Notes under the pieces: generated by a model
Seen by the model: only the letters and a program-made list of their open reading frames with translations
Told to the model about the DNA's origin: nothing
Database searches by the model: none
In this document: positions 56,963 through 64,000 of the stretch, piece by piece
How positions within the stretch are numbered: position 1 is the stretch's first letter
Layout: each line of letters begins with the position of its first letter
Program-made: the position numbers and the translations under genes
DNA from: Arthonia radiata
Taxonomy: Eukaryota > Ascomycota > Arthoniomycetes > Arthoniales > Arthoniaceae
Length of the DNA: 64,000 nucleotides
Assembly (NCBI GenBank): GCA_002989075.1
Contig: PSQN01000011.1
Coordinates: forward strand, 372,001-436,000
Direction of reading: 5' to 3'

Positions 56963-59346
56963 GTCATAGCTATCTTGTGAATGACAAATGGTAATCAAGC
57001 TGAAGAGGAATGTTTTCAAAGGGCACCGATCTACCTTCGCCAACGACCACCGTATTTCAAGACTTCAAGTAAAGCGGCACGGGCACATAACACAACGAAG
57101 AAATTGCTGCTGCACGCAAGACGCTTCTAATTTGCGTTCCCCGCCAAAGCTGGCCACTCGGACGTGCCCTAATACTCATCACCCCAGATTTCTAACATGC
57201 AGACACGATAAGACCTATAGAGAATTTATCGGCCAAGGTACACGGTGGACACGCACCTCAGAAGCCTTCGGCCCAGCGGAGGACAGTCACTTCTATTTCG
57301 GACACCTTCGAGCCGTGTGAAGAGCCACATGCTGTCAGCAGCACGGTAAAACTCCCGGAATGACTTAGCCAAGCTTCAATGTTACGGCAGGTGTCTCGAA
57401 AGATCAGATTCCTGTCAAAGTACGCAGCCACTCAGCAGTGGTTTATCAAGCTCCGAAACTTCACTTACTAGCTGACTTGGGGACCACAAGATCGTCCGAC
57501 GATCGACATGAGCCACTGTGACGTCCTGCTAGACCCTTGCGACCATGGCCGCCGTCTTCATCATGCAACATGACGACAAACACCTCATCTTCTGTTGCGT
57601 GAGCATCCAGCTATGGATCATGCGAGTTCTTCTTCTCTGCTACGGCTTCTCCAAGCAGTACTTCCACCTCAATGGCTTGACTATCTGATCAAAAGCAGCT
57701 TATCAGCGGCATGACAGACGTTAGCTCAGCTGGGTCAACAAGCATCAGGTCACGTCTGCGCTTCAACTTGCCAAGACGACGTCCGTCCCCGAGATATGCT
57801 TTACTTGACATCGAACCCGCAAGATGCATTTTTTCGATAGGACCCTACCGCACAGACGGGACAACCGTCGCTTGTCTCTCTAGTGTAGCACCTAACGATC
57901 CAACTTTAAGTCTAATGGCGAGTCTCTTTCGACAGATGGCATCTGTTCACGCACCGCGAGATCCAGAACAATGTCGAGGCTGCATGCGCTCAGTACTTAC
58001 TACTCGGTCCGAGAGAGCAGCTTAATACGCCCGCGCCAGCTCGCGCACCGGGAGCGATGAGTTAGAGACGTTGATAAACCCTCGGGCTTGAACAGTGCGA
58101 TTCCGGCTTCGATACTGGTGGGTGTGGCGGGTCGAAGACGTGTGCAAAGGCTCGAGATTACCAAGCCAAATCCATCAAGAAATGATAGCAAGTTCAGATA
58201 TGTATCGCCCTCACGATTGACGATAGCGGTTCTCACACAGTGTTCAACCGTCAGCGCCGTCCAACAGCTTCTAAACACAAGAAGAAGCAGGACTAAGGGT
58301 AGATAGGTGCTCGAGCGCTCCAACTAGCGTTTCAGAGACGGACATGGATACTTGAGATGATATGTTTGAGCATTCGCAGATATGTAAGCAAACATAATAA
58401 GTATAGCAGTCATAACTGGAAGTATCTGTTCTATAAGGGCTCTTATTAGCCAGCGCCGTACTCTTGGCTTTAAACCCTAGGATATAGCTGTAGAACGAAG
58501 GCAGCACATGTGCTCGAGCGCTCCTGTGAGGCCTGCGAAAATGAAACGTAGAGACTAAATCATAGACCCAATTCTCGTTACACGTCTAAGCACAGTACTG
58601 AGCGCACAGCACGCACTACCAGCGTTATCCCTTCTTAGACACCTTCCGCGGGCCATCGCCGCCGTCTTAGCAGCGAAACATGAGAGGCGGCAATATAGTT
58701 AGGGGTGTACATATGCTCGAGCGTGCTCGAGATCATAGATCCAACATGTTTGTCTATTCTGGAAAGTCCGAGGTGCACAGCGCTCATTGCCAATGGCGTC
58801 CGTACATAGACAGTCTTCTTCATTCAACAATACTGCTTTCAATCACCTACTGATCCACGCTGCACACTGCACAGCGAGTATGCATGGCTTATCAAGGTTC
58901 TTGAATCGCTGATCTTGGTCTGCGGGGGTGATTGGGCAGGAAAGGCCACGGAAGTTAACAACTCCACATGCTGGGTGGGAGCTGATACCACAGCGGATGA
59001 TATCCCGGACAGTAGCAGAACCATCGCACCCCTGCCCAGCCGACCCACTCTTCTACCAGTTAAGTTCAAGTAACGCAGGAGTACCGGCATCCAAGCGCTC
59101 GACTAAAGCACCAATCTCACCCAGGCTCGCCGCTAAACCAAAGCACGAAAACAATGACATAGCGAAAACAAAAAGCCCGAATCAGAGCAAGATCAAGTAT
59201 TCAAATAGGTATCTACCCACTTTACAAGCTACGCCGCCGCTATGCTGACTCTCCCCACGCCCTATCGAAGACGTGATACATACCTGGACGCCGCTGATGC
59301 TGCGTGTCGTGTCGTGCTATATCGTACAATACAGTAAATGAAACCC
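56963..59346. other. 2.4-kb interval without a supported gene
   Basis: Frames here (for example 57,711-58,025 + and 58,000-58,323 -) have no recognisable domain. On the minus strand the decamer CGCTCGAGCA or a near copy recurs at about 58,311, 58,512 and 58,715, roughly 200 bp apart, each in a context reading (G/S)(A/T)LEH. This could be a decayed repeat-protein gene. Nothing firm. Confidence 0.4.
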
Positions 59347-62300
59347 TCAGAACGCCGAGCGCACGCGCATCTCCACAATCTTCTTCTCCACGTCCTGAAC
59401 GCTCTTCTCGACCTCGTTCGCGATCTTCTGCTTCCACTCGTTGCTGAGGGTGAAGTAGCGCTCGATCAGGTCGCCGTCGATGCAGCCTTTGACCGGGACG
59501 TAGTAGGAGCGGTAGAGCAGGTGGTCGCGCCCGAGGATGTTGGGCTCGGCCATGCGCATGCAGCGCTCGAGGTCGTGGAACATGGAGATATCGTCTTGCA
59601 TGGCGAAGGGGACGACCACGCCGATGCTGCCCTGTAGACCGGTCCACACCAGCACCTCCAGTCCGCCTGGCTGCAGCACCGTCTTGTGAAACCCCATGGG
59701 GATGTCGTTGACGTAGAAGTGCGCGGCCAGTTCCAGTCTGTGCGGCGTGCCGCTCAGGTACGGCTTCAGCTGCTTCACGACCAAGCCGCCGTTCTCCTGA
59801 TCGATCTCGTCAGAAACCTCTTTAGGGCAGCGGACGACGAAAACGTTGCCGAACTTGTCGCCGCCGGCTACTGTCTCGTAGTCGACCATTGTGCAGCAGG
59901 TGCTCCAGCGGGGCTGGATGTCGTCGGCGAAGGGGATGAGCTCGTTGGTCTTGGGGTCGTAGTTGAGGTACGTGATGGACTCTTTCTGGTCGGCCGCGTA
60001 AACCCGAGTGCCGTACGTGTCGAGCGCGACGACGGCGTAAGGGCATGCGCGGGGTCGCCAAGACTTGCGAAGCAGCTGTTTCATGCCGACGTCGTAGATG
60101 CAGACGTGGCGGCCCCAGCCGAGCAGCAAGCGGCCATGGAACGGGAGGAGAGCTAGAGGCGGAGCGTCGAATTTGGTCTTGTGCAGAAACTCGAAGTGGG
60201 GGTCCGAGACCTGTTGCCAGTCGGGGTTGTAGTAGCCGGGGTCGTAGAGGCGGTAGAGGTGGATGTAGCCGCATTGTGTGGAGTGCTGGACGACGGGCGC
60301 GTTCTTAGCGGTCGAGACGAATAGGAATGTATCGCTGTCTTGTGAAGTGATTGTGGCAAAGCAACAGGCGATAGCATGCTCGTTATCGTCAAGTTCGATA
60401 CGAGCTAGGATCTGTTGTTTGAGAGGGTCGACAAGGGTGATGAGAGAGGCCCAGGTACCTCGAGTTCGAGGGTTGAGAAGGTACTCTTTCTTCTCCATGG
60501 GAGGTTCGGTGCCGGTCATTTTTTCGTCACGGTCGTCGAGATCCATTGCAGCGTCTCCGTCTGCGTCTTCTTCTTTCTTGATGGCTCTATGCGCGCGGCT
60601 TGCTTCGCGAGATTGTTGGGATTCGATGGCCTTCTGAACGGCCGGTGTCATCGTATTGGGGTCTGCCTCGAGAACGATGAAATGAGGTGTGTCTGGGATT
60701 TGTGTCAATGATCGAGGTGTGTATTGGAGTGGAGTCGTCTGGGTCATGAGATGGCTGGCGACACTGGGAACGCTTAGAAGACTGGTGAGACGTTAGCAGA
60801 TGGCTATAGAATCAACATGAGGTTATTTCAGGGACAGGTTGTGCGTTTCAGTAGGAACAATTGGAATTAGTATTCACCACCGCCATGTGGCGTATGTTTT
60901 CAACAACGAATGGTCTTCATCATGCAGGAGGCGTGAGGAACTGGGAAGACACAACATACCAGAGAGTTGAGCCTTGAAGACACACCATACCGTCCGAGTC
61001 ATTCTCCATGTTGAGACGTCGTGCGAAGTCGAGAGGCGAATAGTCCAACGGGGTCGCCTTCAACGTGTTGTCTCGAGGATGTGGGTATATCATGAAAGTG
61101 CGCGCCCCCATTGCAAGGAGGACTTGTTGTCCAGCGACCGTGACTACGGCAAAACGAACGCCTCGAGGTCCAAGAAATCGTGTGTGTGAATTTGTAAGGG
61201 CCGCAGTCTGCTCGTCAATCACAGTGCGGATATACACACCAGACCGAAGACCAATGTGCAGGAACAAAGTGGTGCGGCCAGAAACGTCTTTCATGGGAAG
61301 AATCTGCATAGCTGTGGGAGGCGAAGAGGTTGCTTGAAGCGACAGTTGATGGAGAGTGCCGTTTTGGTCGCAAGTCAACATGCGAACGGTCTGATCTGCA
61401 AGTCCAACTGCAAGAAAGTCGCTGCGCCGACTGCCTTCTGGAATCTCTGCAAGGCTCAGAGCGGTGATCGGAGCAGGCATCTCGGGGTGAAACTCTAGTT
61501 CCGCAAAGGTACCATCGTCGGCGAGTTCAAAGTAATATATCTCGCCGGAGCTCAGGCCGATCGCGACTTGACGCTCATTGGTAGCTGCAGTGACCACTGT
61601 ACGGACGTCAGGAGCTTCCCAGTCGTCACAATGTCTTGCAGGCTTGATGACGCGAACGCCACGAGAGTGGACTTGAACAACATCGTCGTTCACCAAGACC
61701 TGAACTGCGATAGTTTGGACTCGGTCAAGAAACCGTGCATCCTGTGACGATACCTCTTCGATACTCTCGTTCTCGGGGTCGATCTGTAGAGTCAAAGTGC
61801 TATTTGGGTACGCCATGACGACCCAAGAATCGTACCGGTCTGCATGCTTGAGTTTAGTCGTCCAGACGCCAGTCGGAATGCCTTCAGCACCAGCCAGGTC
61901 GCCACGCGAGCGCTCGAACACAGGTAAGCCATGCTTCGTGACTTTCAGTGAGCTTCTTGCACCCGTGCCACAAGCAGAGACAATTTGAGGCGGCTCGCCG
62001 TGTGTCAATTCAGACACACGAGAGGCCGTAGTGGGATTGCTCTTGTCAAAATCGCGCTGCCACTCGAGGGTGGGTTCAACGTCAGGCTTGTCAAAATAGA
62101 CAGGTTCGTAGGGGTCGTTCCAGTTTACCGGGAACTGATCGCTATCAAAGGCCGTGTTCTGCTCACCAAGGTCCATCAGAGCGTAGAGGCATTGCTGGCC
62201 AGATTCACTGGCGCAGTATAGATATGCAGTCTTTGTGAGTACAATGACAGAAGCAACTGGGATGGTGGCGAAGTATTGAATCACGAGCTTGGACACCTCG

Positions 62301-63328
62301 CCGGTCGAAACCCCATTGCGGTCTTTCTTGACGTCCAAGGATACGCGGAATAGATCACCGTCGTCGGTCTGTAGAATGACGAAGAAGGCGCCTTTTGCTT
62401 TTGGTGTCACTCCAGCCACGATGCGACGCTCGCGATCCGGATCTTCTAAAGGACCTGAGCGGCGTGGTATGGCAACGCGAAAGATATCTTGATTGTCGTG
62501 GCGATATGTGATGTTGTCCAGACCACAAACTAGCACGCCACCTGGTCCGTCTCTTCCACCCGGTACTTGGTAGAGAGCGTGAGCTGTACGGTCTACGGCG
62601 TCCGACCACTTTCGCATGACATGGTTCAGTCCAAGATCCAGTTCGTAGTAGACCAACTCTTTTTCCACATCTTTCATGGCTTGATCGGTCGGATCTTGAT
62701 CACAATCCGTGTAGTCGAGTTCGAGAGCTGCAAAGACGGGGTTGTCATACCCATTGTCGAGAGCTGTGAGGGCGAAAGTGATTGTGCGCGGTTTGTGCGC
62801 TTCGAGGGGTGAAGAGATGGTGAGGTTGCCTTTAGAGTCGCGGTTGAGGAAATAGATGACCTTGTTCTTCTCGATGGAGGCAATCATGCAAGCTCTGCCA
62901 CGAGGGTCGACCGCGAGATACTCGCCTGGAATCGCGCGCCTCACACCAGACTGACCAAAGGTCTCCAGGTGATTTTGCTGCCAGCACTGCTTTTCAGACT
63001 GCCACTCTAAGGTGGTAATACGGCCATTGTCAGCGGTGACTATGAGATACTCTTTCGATGAGCCTGCAATCTTGTAGGTTCCAAGAGCGCGGATGACCGC
63101 GAAGCAGTCCTGACTGTGGATCTCAACGAGGGTACCTTTGAGCCGATCATCTTCGAGAGACTCGGCAGTTTTGTAGAGAGTAATGCGCGATCCAGTAGCA
63201 GTTAGTAAGAGCTGGTCTTTAGGCCCACCACCAGCGAAATTGCCGACGACGGCGTCTCGGACTGCGGAAGGCGGTTGGAGGGTGAGGGAGTAGAGGTGTA
63301 GATTTGACGCAGTGACTGATGCAGCCAT
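59347..63328 (-). CDS. RSE1: Pre-mRNA-splicing factor RSE1 / SF3b subunit 3
   Basis: A core subunit of the U2 snRNP SF3b complex (SF3B3/SAP130), a scaffold around SF3B1 in branch-site recognition. The two exons are 63328-60960 and 60781-59347; the 178-bp intron (GTATGT...CACCAG) joins GMVCLQGSTL to SVPSVASHLMTQTTPLQYTP, as expected in the family, giving 1267 residues. The N-terminus MAASVTASNLHLYSLTLQPP, then the MMS1-like beta-propeller region (about 75-580) and the CPSF_A propeller (about 860-1230) ending in VEKKIVEMRVRSAF, are all typical. An acidic insert (about 835-875, KKEEDADGDAAMDLDDRDEK) precedes the CPSF_A part and explains the slightly long size. Confidence 0.95.
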
Positions 63329-63634
63329 TGCAGATGAGGCCCGAAGGCCGGCGCAGGAATTGAATGGAGGACGAGAGAGAGTTGACTATGATCGCGGAAT
63401 CAGTTTCGAGGCACAGAAAACTGTTTGAAAGCTTGTCAGTAAAAGAGCCGCTAAAGCAGAAAGGGAATGGAGGGAGACGGCGGAGATAGGGGCGCCAGGC
63501 AACTGCCATAGGGTTAAGGGCGGAATTCGGGTGTGGGGGTTGCCACGATTTAGCCTGGCGCCCCTCCGGCCTTCTCCCTCTTTTCAACTTCACAACAGAA
63601 TGACTTACATTGCTTGCGTTGCTTCGCGATCGCA
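63329..63634. promoter_or_regulatory. RSE1 upstream region, possibly shared with a divergent gene
   Basis: About 300 bp upstream of RSE1. A mixed GC-rich promoter-like stretch. If the plus-strand frame at 63,635 is real, this is a bidirectional promoter. Confidence 0.4.
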
Positions 63635-63708
63635 ATGGCAGTCGCCAAGGAGGTCTGCTTACCGCTACAAACTGGCAATAGTATTCGTCAGCTCAAATTC
63701 TCTCAATG
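63635..63708 (+). CDS. Possible first exon of an unidentified divergent gene, truncated by the window
   Basis: ATG at 63,635 opens MAVAKEVCLPLQTGNSIRQL and continues to a GTAAGC donor at 63,709, a standard fungal splice start. The position, divergent from RSE1 at 300 bp, suits a gene start. No second exon could be identified before the window ends, and the peptide is too short to place in a family. Confidence 0.3.
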
Positions 63709-64000
63709 GTAAGCGTTCTGGGATTCCGGTCGGCGCCGCCAGCACGCGCCTGCAGGGCAAGCGCGTCAGGACAACCCGCGTAACTCTTTGGCACCGCGTC
63801 GCTGAAGTCTAGCACACCTCGTTTGTTCCTCTTTCTTTCTTGCAAGAATAATCTAATGTTGGCGCCGTATTGCAGTTGCTTCAAATTTCAAAAAAAGATA
63901 TTTCGTACTGTCAAAAAGCAGTTTGGCAAGACAGCAACCACTCCTCGATCCTCACTCTTCTTTCAATGTTCAAGGCTGCTTGCACCCAAACATCAAAATT

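Noticed and set aside
59686-60156. 156-codon plus-strand frame
   Set aside because: It is antisense to the RSE1 CPSF_A domain.
1-64000. CRISPR array, prokaryotic operon features, Polinton or envelope-bearing elements
   Set aside because: No regularly spaced repeats, no Shine-Dalgarno-led gene strings, and no capsid, envelope or protein-primed polymerase motif seen; the genes have spliceosomal introns.

Overview
The window looks like nuclear DNA of a filamentous ascomycete, most likely a Dothideomycete. Genes have short introns of about 50-150 bp with GTRNGY donors, and the families are typical of these fungi (Zn2Cys6 factor, GT34 mannosyltransferase, Rse1, DUF7587-like and LP-EIR-type proteins). 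LTR elements carry CpA-to-TpA damage typical of repeat-induced point mutation (RIP). The species call is inference.

Bases 1 to about 28,150 form an AT-rich, gene-free block of damaged LTR elements. From the left: a Copia element on the minus strand (Copia-1, 1-440 and 7543-10172) is split by a 7.1-kb Gypsy chromovirus (Gypsy-1, 446-7542, minus, TSD CTGAG). Copia-1 itself sits inside an older Copia LTR (10173-10596, plus). A second chromovirus (Gypsy-2, 10698-18054, plus), a complete Copia (Copia-2, 19629-25043, plus, TSD ATAGT) and two solo Copia LTRs (25315-25824, TSD ATTAT; 26115-26621, TSD GTTAA) follow, separated by anonymous AT-rich DNA.

From about 28.16 kb the sequence switches abruptly to GC-balanced, gene-bearing DNA. 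In order: PUS7/TruD pseudouridine synthase (+); two tandem DUF7587-like paralogues (-,-); an LP-EIR family protein (-); SAP18 with an RGG tail (+); a divergent SRA-YDG domain protein (+); a pair of intron-containing tRNA genes 3 nt apart (-); a DHCR24-like FAD oxidoreductase (+); a small knottin-like cysteine protein (-); GT34 mannosyltransferase (-); glutamate decarboxylase (-); AAH1-type adenine deaminase (-); a Zn2Cys6 regulator (+); and the SF3b subunit RSE1 (-). Exon structures were worked out by hand from splice signals, reading phase and family motifs; all reported models keep frame throughout. Most genes are unrelated housekeeping functions, so no operon-like logic is claimed. SAP18 and the SRA protein are both chromatin-linked.

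Most notable: (1) CpA loss inside all four LTR-element bodies lies almost only on the antisense strand, whatever the chromosomal orientation; (2) the two Gypsy copies share gag-pol and U5 but differ in a 3' module that carries an antisense Cys-cluster/coiled-coil reading frame and in U3; (3) the dicistronic tRNA pair with introns of about 75 nt; (4) the divergent SRA protein; (5) micro-exons and stop-free 3n introns.
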